A stretch of DNA of 64,000 bases, taken from positions 18,180 through 82,179 of the forward strand of contig JAYPHU010000017.1 of assembly GCA_038127535.1 (NCBI GenBank), given 5' to 3'. Every line of letters begins with the position of its first letter. The first letter of the stretch is position 1. Both the position numbers and the translations under genes were made by a program. This stretch comes from JAYPHU01 sp038127535. GTDB taxonomy: Bacteria; Pseudomonadota; Alphaproteobacteria; Rhodospirillales; UBA2165. Shown here in pieces: positions 9,059 to 17,882 of this stretch. The notes beneath the pieces were generated by a model that made no database searches, was not told where the DNA came from, and was given only the letters and a program-made list of their open reading frames with translations.

Positions 9059-9136
9059 TTATGTCCGCGGGCTCATGGGATTTTGGGAAGTGTGTGACTA
9101 TTTAGGGCGTGTTTTGCAGGTGGGAGTACCGTAAGC

Positions 9137-11002
9137 ATGGAAGGTTCGGCAGCAGTCGCGGTAGACAATACTGTCCGCGATGAAGTGGAAGATGTGGTTG
9201 TCCGGTTCGCCGGCGACTCCGGAGACGGCATCCAGATTACCGGCGGTCAATTCACCCTTACCACGGCGCTGGCCGGGAACGATCTCTCGACGTTTCCCGA
9301 TTTTCCGGCCGAGATCAGGGCGCCCGCGGGCACAACTTTCGGCGTTTCCGCCTTTCAAATTCATTTCGGCTCCCGCGAAATTCGGACCGCCGGCGATGCG
9401 CCGGATGTCCTGGTAGCGCTCAATCCGGCGGCTTTGAAGGTCAATCTGTCCGATCTGGAAAACGGCGGATTGATCATCGCTGATACGGGCGCTTTCACCG
9501 ACCGGAACCTCAAGAAGGCCGGCTTTGACAGCAATCCACTGGAAGATGACAGCCTGGGCGCTTATCGGGTGCTGCCCATCGATATTACCAAGTCTACGCT
9601 CGAAGCGGTGAAGGACATGGGCCTCACCCAGAAAGAGGCCGTCCGGTGTAAAAACATGTGGACCCTGGGCTTGGTCTATTGGCTCTACGACAGGGACCGG
9701 GCGCCCACCATCGACTGGCTGAACACCAAATTTAGGTCCCGCCCGGAAATCGCCAATTCCAATATCGCGGCGGTGAACGCAGGACACGCCTTCGGCGAAA
9801 CCATGGAAGTGTCTGGCGAAAAGGCCGCCTACACGGTGGCCCCGGCGGAGATTTCACCCGGCCTCTATCGCACGGTCACCGGCATCGAAGCCCTGTCCTG
9901 GGGACTGGTCGCCGCGGCGCAGAAATCAGACCTCAAGACGGTGTTCGCCGGCTATCCGATCACACCGGCCTCGGCCATTCTGCATACCTTGTCCCGGCTC
10001 AAGCAATTCAATGTGGTGACCTTCCAGGCGGAAGACGAGATAGCCGCCGTGTGCGCCGCCATCGGCGCCTCCTATGCGGGATCACTAGGCATCACCGCCA
10101 GCTCCGGTCCCGGTGTCGCCTTGAAAACCGAAGCCATCGGCCTCGCCATCTCGGTCGAACTGCCACTGATCGTCATCAACGTGCAGCGGGCGGGTCCGTC
10201 CACGGGCATGCCGACAAAGACGGAACAGTCTGACCTGTACCAAGCTGTCTATGGCCGCAACGCCGACAGCCCCCTGGCGGTTGTCGCGGCGCGCTCTCCG
10301 GCCGACTGTTTCGAAGTCGCCATCGAGGCCGCACGGATCGCCACCAAGTACATGACCCCGGTCATCCTGCTGGCCGACGGCTACATGGCCAATGCGTCGG
10401 AGCCGTGGTTGATCCCCGATGTGGACAAGATCGACGAGTTCAAAGTGAGCTTCCGGAGCGAAACCGAAGGGTTCCACCCGTTCGTCAGAGACGATTCGAC
10501 ATTGGCGCGGGCCTGGGCCGTACCAGGCACGCCGGGCCTGGAACACCGGATCGGTGGGATCGAAAAGTCCTACGAGACGGGCAACATTTCATACGACCCT
10601 GCCAACCACCAGAAAATGACCGATGTGCGCCAACGCAAGATCGTCGATATCGCCGACGATATCCCTAAACAAGCGGTCGAGGTTGGTGAAGATTCGGGCG
10701 ACGTCGCCGTCGTCGGCTGGGGATCCAGCTTCGGCCCGATCAACCGGGCGGTACAACAGTTGCGGGAGGATGGCGCCAGCGTCTCGCATATTCACCTGCG
10801 CCATATCTGGCCAATGCCGTCCAACCTGGGTGCGCTTCTGGGCCAGTTTAAGAAAGTGATCGTTCCCGAGATGAACACCGGCCAGTTGCTGACCGTTCTC
10901 AGGAGCGAATATCTCATCCCGGCCATCGGCCTGAATAAAGTCTCCGGACAGCCGTTTAAAGTGTCCGAAGTTGAAGCCGCCGTTCGCGAGCATTTGGAGT
11001 AG
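9137..11002 (+). CDS. korA: 2-oxoacid:ferredoxin oxidoreductase, alpha subunit (gamma-alpha fusion)
   Basis: With KorB this enzyme oxidatively decarboxylates a 2-oxoacid, most likely 2-oxoglutarate, to the acyl-CoA and reduces ferredoxin. The 621 residues contain the gamma domain (about 15-200; VVRFAGDSGDGIQITGG, FPAEIRAPAGTTFGVS) fused before the pyrimidine-binding alpha domain (about 230-460; GYPITPASAILH, FQAEDEIAAVCAAIGASYAG). The two-subunit architecture matches the KorAB type known from actinobacteria and Hydrogenobacter, which can work in aerobes. ATG 9137 follows GGTGGGAG. The TAG stop is 5 bases before korB. The substrate is inferred from the family, not from residues. Confidence 0.93.
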   Translation: MEGSAAVAVDNTVRDEVEDVVVRFAGDSGDGIQITGGQFTLTTALAGNDLSTFPDFPAEIRAPAGTTFGVSAFQIHFGSREIRTAGDAPDVLVALNPAALKVNLSDLENGGLIIADTGAFTDRNLKKAGFDSNPLEDDSLGAYRVLPIDITKSTLEAVKDMGLTQKEAVRCKNMWTLGLVYWLYDRDRAPTIDWLNTKFRSRPEIANSNIAAVNAGHAFGETMEVSGEKAAYTVAPAEISPGLYRTVTGIEALSWGLVAAAQKSDLKTVFAGYPITPASAILHTLSRLKQFNVVTFQAEDEIAAVCAAIGASYAGSLGITASSGPGVALKTEAIGLAISVELPLIVINVQRAGPSTGMPTKTEQSDLYQAVYGRNADSPLAVVAARSPADCFEVAIEAARIATKYMTPVILLADGYMANASEPWLIPDVDKIDEFKVSFRSETEGFHPFVRDDSTLARAWAVPGTPGLEHRIGGIEKSYETGNISYDPANHQKMTDVRQRKIVDIADDIPKQAVEVGEDSGDVAVVGWGSSFGPINRAVQQLREDGASVSHIHLRHIWPMPSNLGALLGQFKKVIVPEMNTGQLLTVLRSEYLIPAIGLNKVSGQPFKVSEVEAAVREHLE

Positions 11003-11007
11003 TAGCG

Positions 11008-12033
11008 ATGAACGTTGCCACGCGCCCTGAGAAACTAACCCCCAAAGATTATGCGTCCGACCAGGAAGTGCGCTGGTGCCCCGGCTGCGGCGACTACGCC
11101 ATCGTCCGGGCCATGCAGAAGGCGCTCGCCGATTTGCAGGCGCCGACCGACAAGACCGTGTTCATCTCCGGTATCGGCTGCGCCGCACGGTTCCCCTATT
11201 ACATGGCGACCTATGGCTTTCACACGATACACGGACGGGCGGCCTCCATCGCCACCGGCACCAAACTCGCCAATCCCGATCTGGATGTCTGGGTGATTTC
11301 CGGCGACGGCGATTCCCTGTCGATCGGCGGCAATCACCTGATGCACGCGCTACGCCGCAACGTTGATCTGCAATATATCCTGTTTAACAACGAGATTTAC
11401 GGGCTGACCAAGGGCCAGTATTCGCCGACCTCTCAGATCGGCACCCGGTCCCCGTCGACGCCGTTGGGTTCCATCGATAATCCCGTGTCGGCGACCGAGT
11501 TTGCGCTCGGCTGTGGCGCGCGCTTTGTCGCCCGCGGCATAGATTCTCAGCAAAAACACTTGCCGGAAGTGTTCAAGCGGGCGCACGCCCATCGCGGCGC
11601 GTCCTTCGTCGAAGTGTTCCAAAACTGCATCGTCTACAATGACGGCGTCTATGACCACTTCACGGAAAAAAGCGTGGCCGAAGACCGGCAGATCGTCTGC
11701 GAACACGGCCTGCCGCTGCTGTTTGGCAAGGAACGCAACAAAGGCCTACGCCTGAAACCGGGCACCATGGACCTCGAGGTTGTGACTCTCGGTGAAAAAG
11801 GCGTCTCGGAAAGCGACGTTCTGGTCCATGACGAGACCAATAAGATGATGGCGCTTCTCTTAGCCGGTATGAAGTCGCCGGAGTCCCCCGTGGCCATCGG
11901 CGTGCTGTATTGCAATCCGGCGCCGACCTACGAAAAGGCGGTGAATGATCAGGTCTCAGCCGAGATCGAAAAAAAGCCAGACGCCAACTTGAACGACCTG
12001 CTGCGTCAGGGCGCGACCTGGACCGTGGACTGA
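11008..12033 (+). CDS. korB: 2-oxoacid:ferredoxin oxidoreductase, beta subunit
   Basis: KorB binds thiamine diphosphate and the 4Fe-4S cluster that passes electrons to ferredoxin. The N-terminal cluster motif WCPGCGDYA, the cysteine in GIGCAARFPYY, and the TPP/Mg motif SGDGDSLSIGGNH followed by NNEIYGLTKGQYSPTS are all visible. The 341-residue length fits the family. It lies 5 bases after korA, so the two are cotranscribed and give a ferredoxin-linked TCA-cycle step. Confidence 0.94.
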   Translation: MNVATRPEKLTPKDYASDQEVRWCPGCGDYAIVRAMQKALADLQAPTDKTVFISGIGCAARFPYYMATYGFHTIHGRAASIATGTKLANPDLDVWVISGDGDSLSIGGNHLMHALRRNVDLQYILFNNEIYGLTKGQYSPTSQIGTRSPSTPLGSIDNPVSATEFALGCGARFVARGIDSQQKHLPEVFKRAHAHRGASFVEVFQNCIVYNDGVYDHFTEKSVAEDRQIVCEHGLPLLFGKERNKGLRLKPGTMDLEVVTLGEKGVSESDVLVHDETNKMMALLLAGMKSPESPVAIGVLYCNPAPTYEKAVNDQVSAEIEKKPDANLNDLLRQGATWTVD

Positions 12034-12073
12034 TCGCTTACTGGCGCCGCCATATTCCGGGCATATTTGTTCG

Positions 12074-12085
12074 CTTCTATAGAAG
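12074..12085. promoter_or_regulatory. 12-base perfect palindrome upstream of SUMF1-domain gene
   Basis: CTTCTATAGAAG is a perfect 12-base palindrome in the 122-base spacer between korB and the exported SUMF1-domain gene. It contains a TATAGA -10-like core, so it may be an operator overlapping a promoter. No matching regulator is evident. Confidence 0.25.
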
Positions 12086-12155
12086 ATCGTTGATGTCGGT
12101 GCGCCGGTTCCATTAGGCTGGGCACGTGCCTATGACCTTTTAGAGACTGATCCCG

Positions 12156-12974
12156 GTGACACGCATTTTTGCACTCATAGTTGGAACTTGGGCGCTCGCG
12201 CTGATCGCGCCGGCGCCGGCGCATGCCCAGGTCGATGAGAGCAAGCTGGAAACCGGCGATATTTTCAAGGATTGCGATATCTGCCCGGAGTTGGTGGTTA
12301 TCCCGCCGGGCAGCTTCGTCATGGGCTCACCCATCGGCAAACCCCGGGAAAAGCCGTTGCGGCGGATCACCCTGAAAAAGCGCTACGCCATGGGCCGGTT
12401 CGAGACCACCTTCGCCGAGTATGACACCTGCACCGCCGCCGGCGGATGCTCCAAGAAAATCTATGACCGGGAATGGGGCCGTGGTCGCCGGCCGGCGATG
12501 AACGTCCTTTATACCGATATCCAGGAATATATGCGCTGGATCAGCAAAAAGACCGGCAAGACCTATCGCCTGCCCTCCGAGGCAGAGTGGGAATACGCCA
12601 CCCGCGCCGATTCGGATACCGAATATTGGTGGGGCGACGACATGATCAAGGGCGAAGCCAATTGCCGGGGATGCGGCACCCAATGGAGCGGCGTCAAAAG
12701 CGCGCCGGTGGGCTCTTTCAAACCAAGCCCCTGGGGACTCTATGACGTGCACGGCAATGTGCTGGAAATGGTGGAGGATTGCTGGACCACGTCGCACAAG
12801 GGCGTCGATCCTTACGGCAAGGCTAAGGTGTTTGCTAATTGCACCAACCGGGTGGTGAAAGGCGGCGCCTGGTATTATCTCCCCAAAGTTTCCCGCTCAG
12901 CCTCGCGGGCGCGCAACGATATGCGCGTCTTCAGCTACTTTATCGGTTTTCGGGTGTTGCGAGAGATGGACTGA
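12156..12974 (+). CDS. Exported formylglycine-generating-enzyme-like (SUMF1 domain) protein
   Basis: The 272-residue protein starts at GTG 12156 with a clear signal peptide (IFALIVGTWALALIAPAPAHAQ), which supports this start despite a poor ribosome-binding site. The rest is one SUMF1/FGE-sulfatase-modifying-factor domain: FKDCDICPELVVIPPGSFVMGSP, YRLPSEAEWEYATRA, YDVHGNVLEMVEDC and a terminal RGG-like KGGAWYY with GFRVLRE. True FGEs oxidise a sulfatase cysteine, but many bacterial members of this fold have other or unknown roles, and no sulfatase is nearby. A periplasmic location is predicted. The function is open. Confidence 0.88.
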   Translation: MTRIFALIVGTWALALIAPAPAHAQVDESKLETGDIFKDCDICPELVVIPPGSFVMGSPIGKPREKPLRRITLKKRYAMGRFETTFAEYDTCTAAGGCSKKIYDREWGRGRRPAMNVLYTDIQEYMRWISKKTGKTYRLPSEAEWEYATRADSDTEYWWGDDMIKGEANCRGCGTQWSGVKSAPVGSFKPSPWGLYDVHGNVLEMVEDCWTTSHKGVDPYGKAKVFANCTNRVVKGGAWYYLPKVSRSASRARNDMRVFSYFIGFRVLREMD

Positions 12975-12990
12975 GCCGCGTTGTATCGCC

Positions 12991-13416
12991 CTAGTTCGGC
13001 TGGCTAGACGCCAGTACCCGCGCCATCTGGATCAGCGCTTCTTGCTGTTCCTCATCGGAAATGCTCATGAAATTGCTGGCCAGTTCCAGGCACATACTCT
13101 GTTTCGGCTCTCACCCGGTCGATTCTTCATTGACCAGGTTATCAAAGAAATGTCCTACCGGCACCTACAACACATTGGCTATATCGTATAGCCGGCTGGC
13201 GGTTATCCGATTGATTCCGCGTTCATATTTGTGGGCCTGCTGATAGGTCACACCGATCAAATCGGCCAGCTCCTGCTGGCTGAGACCCAGCATGATCCGG
13301 CGGTGGCGGATTTCCGGGCCGACGTGCCGATCCGTTGAATTTGCCCGGTTTACCGCTGGTTTCGGCCAATTTCCGTTGTCTTGAACAGCCACTTTGTCCA
13401 TTTTCATGGCTCTCAC
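12991..13416 (-). pseudogene. XRE-family regulator with two in-frame stops
   Basis: The frame begins at ATG 13416 and carries a standard HTH_XRE domain (EIRHRRIMLGLSQQELADL, GVTYQQAHKYERG, ITASRLYDIANVL). TAG at 13165-13167 interrupts it exactly where the family continues into VPVGHFFDNL, and TGA at 13111-13113 interrupts it again after NEESTG. The same frame then runs on to a normal-looking tail (ISDEEQQEALIQMARVLASS) and a stop at 12991-12993, giving the usual length of about 141 codons. No frameshift is needed. This looks like a recently inactivated regulator. If translated to the first stop it would give an 83-residue DNA-binding fragment. It lies 80 bases downstream of the cupin gene on the same strand. 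Confidence 0.8.
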
Positions 13417-13496
13417 TTTTTATTTTGCATCGACTCCATAGATTGTTTCGATCTCGATATTTTCAATAGGTCTATGCCGGTTTTTTTTCAGCCGTT

Positions 13497-13940
13497 TTAG
13501 CCTTTTCCCGGCGCCCAATCCGGCGGCGCCATCTTAAATCCCTCGAATTCAAAGGCCGGGGCGACGGTGCAGCCGATCAGGGTCCAGTCGCCGGTGGAGC
13601 GCGCCGACTGCCAGGCTTCAGCGGGCACGATGGCGAGCGGGCGTTCGCCGTGAGCCACGTTCGGACCAAGTATTGCAGATTCCGCCGCTTTCCCGTCTTC
13701 TGAGATCGATAGTTCCAAAGGCGCGCCGGCGTAATAGTGGTAGAGTTCCACGGCATCGACCGTGTGCCAGGCGGAGACCTCTCCCGCCTTCAGCAGAAAA
13801 TAGATCGAGGTGGCTGCCCCCCGGCTGCCGTCCGATGTGTGATCCCGGTAGATTTCTGCGTAGTGGCCGCCTTCAGGGTGCGGCAGCAGCCCAAGCTCCT
13901 TGATAAGATCGTCGGCTGATTGTTGATCGGTTGCGTTCAT
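13497..13940 (-). CDS. Cupin domain protein (DUF985)
   Basis: This 147-residue protein is a single cupin barrel of the DUF985 family: HPEGGHYAEIYRD, SIYFLLKAGEVSAWHTVDAVELYHYYAG, PAEAWQSARSTGDWTLIGCTVAPAFEFEGF. Members have sugar-epimerase-like folds and mostly unknown substrates. ATG 13940 is preceded by GGAGGGGACACC, a strong ribosome-binding site, so the longer frame to 14072 was rejected. It is transcribed away from the methyltransferase gene at 14033, with 92 bases between them. Confidence 0.9.
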   Translation of the reverse strand: MNATDQQSADDLIKELGLLPHPEGGHYAEIYRDHTSDGSRGAATSIYFLLKAGEVSAWHTVDAVELYHYYAGAPLELSISEDGKAAESAILGPNVAHGERPLAIVPAEAWQSARSTGDWTLIGCTVAPAFEFEGFKMAPPDWAPGKG

Positions 13941-14032
13941 GGTGTCCCCTCCGCCTTTCTGGCATGGTAATATCATGCATCCACAAGCGCTGCTATTGGC
14001 CAAATCGGGTGCAATTAACTGGAAGAGATTGA

Positions 14033-14746
14033 ATGTGGCTTCACGCCGTTGACTTGAACGAGTTCTACACATCGCCGGTCGGCCGGATGGCCGCGCGGAC
14101 CATCGGCCGGCACGTGCGCAGGCTGTGGCCGGATGTCAACGGTATGTCGGTGCTGGGCATCGGCTATCCAACGCCGTACCTCAATGCCTATCGTAACGAA
14201 GCCGACCGGGTGATCGCCGCCATGCCGGCCTCTCAGGGGGTGGTCCACTGGCCGGGCGAAGGGCCGGGGCTGACCATGCTGAGCCTGGAATCCGAACTAC
14301 CGCTGCCGGACCTATCCGTCGACCGGGTCCTGATGGTGCATGCAGTGGAATGCGCGGAGTCCCTGCGTCCCATGATGCGGGAAGTGTGGCGGGTTCTGAG
14401 CGGCTCCGGCAAGCTGATCGTGGTGACCCCAAACCGCCGAGGCATCTGGGCGCGGCTGGACCGCACACCCTTCGGATTTGGCAGGCCCTATACGCCAACG
14501 CAATTGTCCCGGCTTCTTCGGGACACGCTGTTCATGCCGATGGAAGCCAGCGGCGCGTTGTTTGCCCCGCCGACCCGCGCGCGAATGGTGCTGTCCTCGG
14601 CGCCCGCGTGGGAAAATATCGGCAGCCGCTGGTTCAATGCGTTGGGCGGCGTGATCGTGGTCGAAGCGACCAAGCAGATTTATTCGGCCACACCGGTAGG
14701 TGAAGGCGTGCGCCGTCGCCAGTTGGTGACAGTCACCAACGACTAG
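14033..14746 (+). CDS. Class I SAM-dependent methyltransferase
   Basis: The 237-residue protein fits the class I methyltransferase fold. Motif I is degenerate but positioned (VNGMSVLGIGYPTPYL), and the later motifs LPLPDLSVDRVLMVHAVE, REVWRVLSGSGKLIVVTPNR and GFGRPYTPTQLSRLL are those of the alphaproteobacterial Methyltransf_11 group. The substrate is unknown. It converges with metW, and the two TAG stops are embedded in the small palindrome CTAGAAATCTAG. Confidence 0.88.
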   Translation: MWLHAVDLNEFYTSPVGRMAARTIGRHVRRLWPDVNGMSVLGIGYPTPYLNAYRNEADRVIAAMPASQGVVHWPGEGPGLTMLSLESELPLPDLSVDRVLMVHAVECAESLRPMMREVWRVLSGSGKLIVVTPNRRGIWARLDRTPFGFGRPYTPTQLSRLLRDTLFMPMEASGALFAPPTRARMVLSSAPAWENIGSRWFNALGGVIVVEATKQIYSATPVGEGVRRRQLVTVTND

Positions 14747-14750
14747 AAAT

Positions 14751-15377
14751 CTAGGTTTTCATCAGGACAAACACGCCCTGCTCACCGAATAAGTTGGCCC
14801 AGAACAGGGACCCGCCGATAGGCCGGTACCCGCCGTTCTCCTTGAGAGAAAAGCTTTTCTCGATGGTGATGCCGAGCGTGTCGCACAAATCGGCGAAATC
14901 CCGAATGGTGCAGAAATGAATGTTCGGTGTTTCATACCAGGGATGGGGCAGCGCCTCGGTGAAGGGCATCCGGCCGTTCACCGCCAGAGACAACCGGACT
15001 TGCCAGTAGCCGAAATTGGGAAACGAAACGATCGCCCGTTTGCCGATCCGTAGCATATTTTCCAGCACTTCCCTCGGCGCCCGGGTCGCCTGGAGCGTCT
15101 GACTGAGAATGACATAGTCAAACGCCTGATCGGGATAATTGGCGAGATCGGTGTCGGCGTCTCCCTGAATCACGGAGAGACCTGACGAGACACAAGCGTT
15201 CACCCCTTCCATGCTGAGCTCAATCCCGCGGCCATCGACGTTCTTCTCGTGAATGAGGTAATCCAACAGCTCCCCGTCGCCGCAGCCGATATCCAACAGC
15301 CGCGTGCCGGGCTCCACCATGTCGGCAATGAGCTGAAGATCAAGACGGATCAGCCGTTTTGCGGTGTCGGCCAACAT
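14751..15377 (-). CDS. metW: Methionine biosynthesis protein MetW
   Basis: MetW is a methyltransferase-fold partner that supports homoserine O-acetyltransferase activity of MetX in proteobacteria. The 208 residues contain MVEPGTRLLDIGCGDGELL (motif I), GRGIELS, YPDQAFDYVILSQTLQA and FPNFGYWQVRLSL, all characteristic of MetW. ATG 15377 lies three bases after the metX stop, so the two are cotranscribed from the promoter at 16663-16691. Confidence 0.95.
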   Translation of the reverse strand: MLADTAKRLIRLDLQLIADMVEPGTRLLDIGCGDGELLDYLIHEKNVDGRGIELSMEGVNACVSSGLSVIQGDADTDLANYPDQAFDYVILSQTLQATRAPREVLENMLRIGKRAIVSFPNFGYWQVRLSLAVNGRMPFTEALPHPWYETPNIHFCTIRDFADLCDTLGITIEKSFSLKENGGYRPIGGSLFWANLFGEQGVFVLMKT

Positions 15378-15380
15378 CGC

Positions 15381-16577
15381 TCAGTCCGCCTTGGAGGTCG
15401 GCAGGCCCAAATGCTCCGCCGCGCCGTCCAAAAATCCGGAGAGCACCTCCCAGAACTCCGGTTGCTCCAGCAGGAAGGAGTCATGTCCGGCGTCCGAGTT
15501 GATCTCGGCAAAACTGACATTCGCCGCTACTGCGTTCAAGGCGCGCACGATCATCCGGCTTTCCGCCGTCGGATACAGCCAATCGCTGGTGAACGAGATG
15601 ACGCAGAAGCGCACGGGCGTATCCCGGAACGCCTCCGCCAAGACCCCATCGTTTCGCCCCGCCAAGTCGAAATAGTCCATGGCCCGGGTTATGTAGAGGT
15701 ACGAGTTCGCATCAAACCGGTCGACGAAGGTGCTACCTTGGTGGCGAAGATAGCTTTCCACCTGGAAGTCGGCGTCAAACCCGAAGGTCACCGCCTCCCG
15801 GTCCTGCAGCCGCCGCCCGAACTTGGTCTGTAACGCAGGCTCGGAGAGATAGGTGATGTGCGCCACCATCCGGGCAATCGCCAGCCCCCGATTGGGGTTG
15901 AGGCCCTGTTCCAAATAGTCGCCGCCGCACCAATCGGGATCGGCCATGATCGCCTGGCGGCCGACCTCGTGAAAGGCAATGTTCTGTGCGGAATGATGCG
16001 GCGCGGTGGCGATCGGAATGGCCGAATACACCCGGTCCGGATAGGTGGACGCCCATTCCAAGACCTGCATGCCGCCCATGGAGCCGCCAATGACGCTAAA
16101 CAGTTTCTCGATACCCAGATGATCCAGCAGCAGGGTCTGCGCCCGGACCATGTCAGCGATGGTGATCACCGGAAAATCCAGGCCCCAGGCTTTACCGGTT
16201 TCCGGATTAATCTCTTTCGGCCCTTCGGTGCCCAGACAGCCCCCCAGGATGTTGGAGCAAATGACGAAATGGCGATCCGTATCCAGGACCTTGCCGGGCC
16301 CGACCAACACGTCCCACCAGCCGTGCCGGCCGGTAATCGGGTGATCTTCCGCCACGTAGTGATCGCCGGTAAGCGCGTGGCAAATCAGGATGGCGTTGCT
16401 TTTATCGGCGTTCAGCTCGCCATAGGTCTGGTAGGCAACGGTGAAATTGCCCAGATCGATGCCGCAATCCAGGCGCAGCGGCGCTTCCACGCCCAGTTTC
16501 ACTGTCTTGCCCGGGCCGGACTCCACGCTCAATTGCTCTGCCGTATCACCATTCGGCGTCATCTTCTGCATTTCCAT
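15381..16577 (-). CDS. metX: Homoserine O-acetyltransferase
   Basis: MetX acetylates homoserine with acetyl-CoA, the first committed step of methionine synthesis. It is an alpha/beta hydrolase with the nucleophile elbow GGSMGGMQVLEW, the acid in SFTSDWLYP and the histidine in DAGHDSFL. The signature NAILICHALTGDHY and the LGGCLGTEGP segment are present. The 398 residues are a normal length. The first gene of a metX-metW operon, it is divergent from hisC. Confidence 0.96.
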   Translation of the reverse strand: MEMQKMTPNGDTAEQLSVESGPGKTVKLGVEAPLRLDCGIDLGNFTVAYQTYGELNADKSNAILICHALTGDHYVAEDHPITGRHGWWDVLVGPGKVLDTDRHFVICSNILGGCLGTEGPKEINPETGKAWGLDFPVITIADMVRAQTLLLDHLGIEKLFSVIGGSMGGMQVLEWASTYPDRVYSAIPIATAPHHSAQNIAFHEVGRQAIMADPDWCGGDYLEQGLNPNRGLAIARMVAHITYLSEPALQTKFGRRLQDREAVTFGFDADFQVESYLRHQGSTFVDRFDANSYLYITRAMDYFDLAGRNDGVLAEAFRDTPVRFCVISFTSDWLYPTAESRMIVRALNAVAANVSFAEINSDAGHDSFLLEQPEFWEVLSGFLDGAAEHLGLPTSKAD

Positions 16578-16662
16578 ATCCGCCGGTGGAAGCGGTCAAT
16601 CGCCGCGTTCAGACCGATCTTCGCCCGCCCACTTAGCGGCAAACCCTTAAAATTCGGCTTCA

Positions 16663-16691
16663 TTGCTATGAATCGATGGAGAATCTGTCAA
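16663..16691 (-). promoter_or_regulatory. Probable sigma-70 promoter of metXW
   Basis: On the minus strand a perfect TTGACA (16686-16691) is followed by a 17-base spacer and TAGCAA (16663-16668). It lies about 85 bases before the metX start in the metX/hisC divergent spacer. I looked for a SAM-II type core in the leader and could not match one convincingly. Confidence 0.5.
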
Positions 16692-16754
16692 TCTTTTCTT
16701 TGATTTTCACCCGTCGCCGGACTATCACTACCGCCTTTCACAACCCAAGAACCG

Positions 16755-17882
16755 ATGGATAGCATCATGGCATCCCCTAAGCCTTTGGCCGGCCTTGAAA
16801 AAATCGCGCCCTACGTGGGCGGCGAGTCCGAGATAGAGGGGAAGGACCGGGTGATCAAACTGGCCTCCAATGAAGGTCCGTTCGGCCCCAGCCCGAAAAC
16901 CCGCGAAGCCCTAAAAGCGGCGGCGGATGTCTATCATCGTTATCCGGATGGCGACTCGCGCGAGCTCCGGGAATTGCTGGCCGCCAAGCATGGGCTGGAG
17001 ATCGAGAATATTGTCTGCGGCTCAGGCTCGGACGAGCTGATCAGCCTGCTGTGCCGGTCCTATGCCGGGCCGGGCGATGAAATTCTCTACAGCGCCCACG
17101 GGTTCGCCATGTACCCGATCTATGGCCTGACGGTCGGCGCGACGGTCGTTGCCGCGCCGGAAGTGGATATCACGATCAGCGTCGACAACATGATTTCCCA
17201 GGTGACCGAGAAGACCAAGATCGTCTTCATCGCCAATCCGAACAATCCGACGGGCACCTACCTGCCGGAGGCCGAGGTGACGCGGCTGCGGGAGTTATTG
17301 CCCGACCACATTCTACTGGTGATCGATTCAGCCTACGCCGAGTATGTGGACGAGGCCGACTATAATGTGGGCATCGATTTGGTGCGGGCCGGCGACAATG
17401 TGGTGATGCTCAGGACCTTCTCCAAAATTTACGGGATGGGCGGACTGCGGCTCGGCTGGGCGTTCGCGCCGGATGCCGTGGTCGATATCCTCAACCGCAT
17501 GCGCAGCCCGTTCAACGTCTCTTATCCGGCGCAGGTGGCCGGCATCGCAGCGGTCCAGGATGACGAATTCATTGAAATGTCCCAGGCGCATAATCGCCAA
17601 TGGCTGGCCAGGACTACTGAACAGATCAGAGGAATGGGTCTGGTCGTGCCGGAGAGCCATGGCAACTTCGTGCTGGCGCGCTTCCCGGAAGAAGCGGCCA
17701 CGGCGGGCTCTAAGGTAGTGAAAGACGCCGCGGCCGCCAATGACTATCTGCAGAATAACGGCATCATCGTCCGCCGTATGGCCGGTTATGGCCTGCCCGA
17801 CAGTTTGCGCATCTCCATCGGCACCGAAGAAGAAATGCGGGCCGTCATCGACACCCTCGCCGCGTTTATGGAGCAATCATGA
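16755..17882 (+). CDS. hisC: Histidinol-phosphate aminotransferase
   Basis: This PLP enzyme of fold type I transaminates imidazole-acetol phosphate in histidine synthesis and often also accepts aromatic 2-oxoacids. Visible motifs are LASNEGPFGPSPK, YHRYPDGDSRELR, ANPNNPTGTYL, DSAYAEY, and the Schiff-base lysine in RTFSKIYGMGGLRLGW. At 375 residues it is full length. The start could be ATG 16755 or 16767. It overlaps the prephenate dehydrogenase gene by 4 bases (ATGA), so a role in tyrosine/phenylalanine synthesis is likely too. Confidence 0.94.
   Translation: MDSIMASPKPLAGLEKIAPYVGGESEIEGKDRVIKLASNEGPFGPSPKTREALKAAADVYHRYPDGDSRELRELLAAKHGLEIENIVCGSGSDELISLLCRSYAGPGDEILYSAHGFAMYPIYGLTVGATVVAAPEVDITISVDNMISQVTEKTKIVFIANPNNPTGTYLPEAEVTRLRELLPDHILLVIDSAYAEYVDEADYNVGIDLVRAGDNVVMLRTFSKIYGMGGLRLGWAFAPDAVVDILNRMRSPFNVSYPAQVAGIAAVQDDEFIEMSQAHNRQWLARTTEQIRGMGLVVPESHGNFVLARFPEEAATAGSKVVKDAAAANDYLQNNGIIVRRMAGYGLPDSLRISIGTEEEMRAVIDTLAAFMEQS

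Noticed and set aside
16578..16754. SAM riboswitch before metX
   Set aside because: SAM-II elements are common here in alphaproteobacteria, but I could not match the conserved core. Only a promoter is supported. A covariance-model search would decide.
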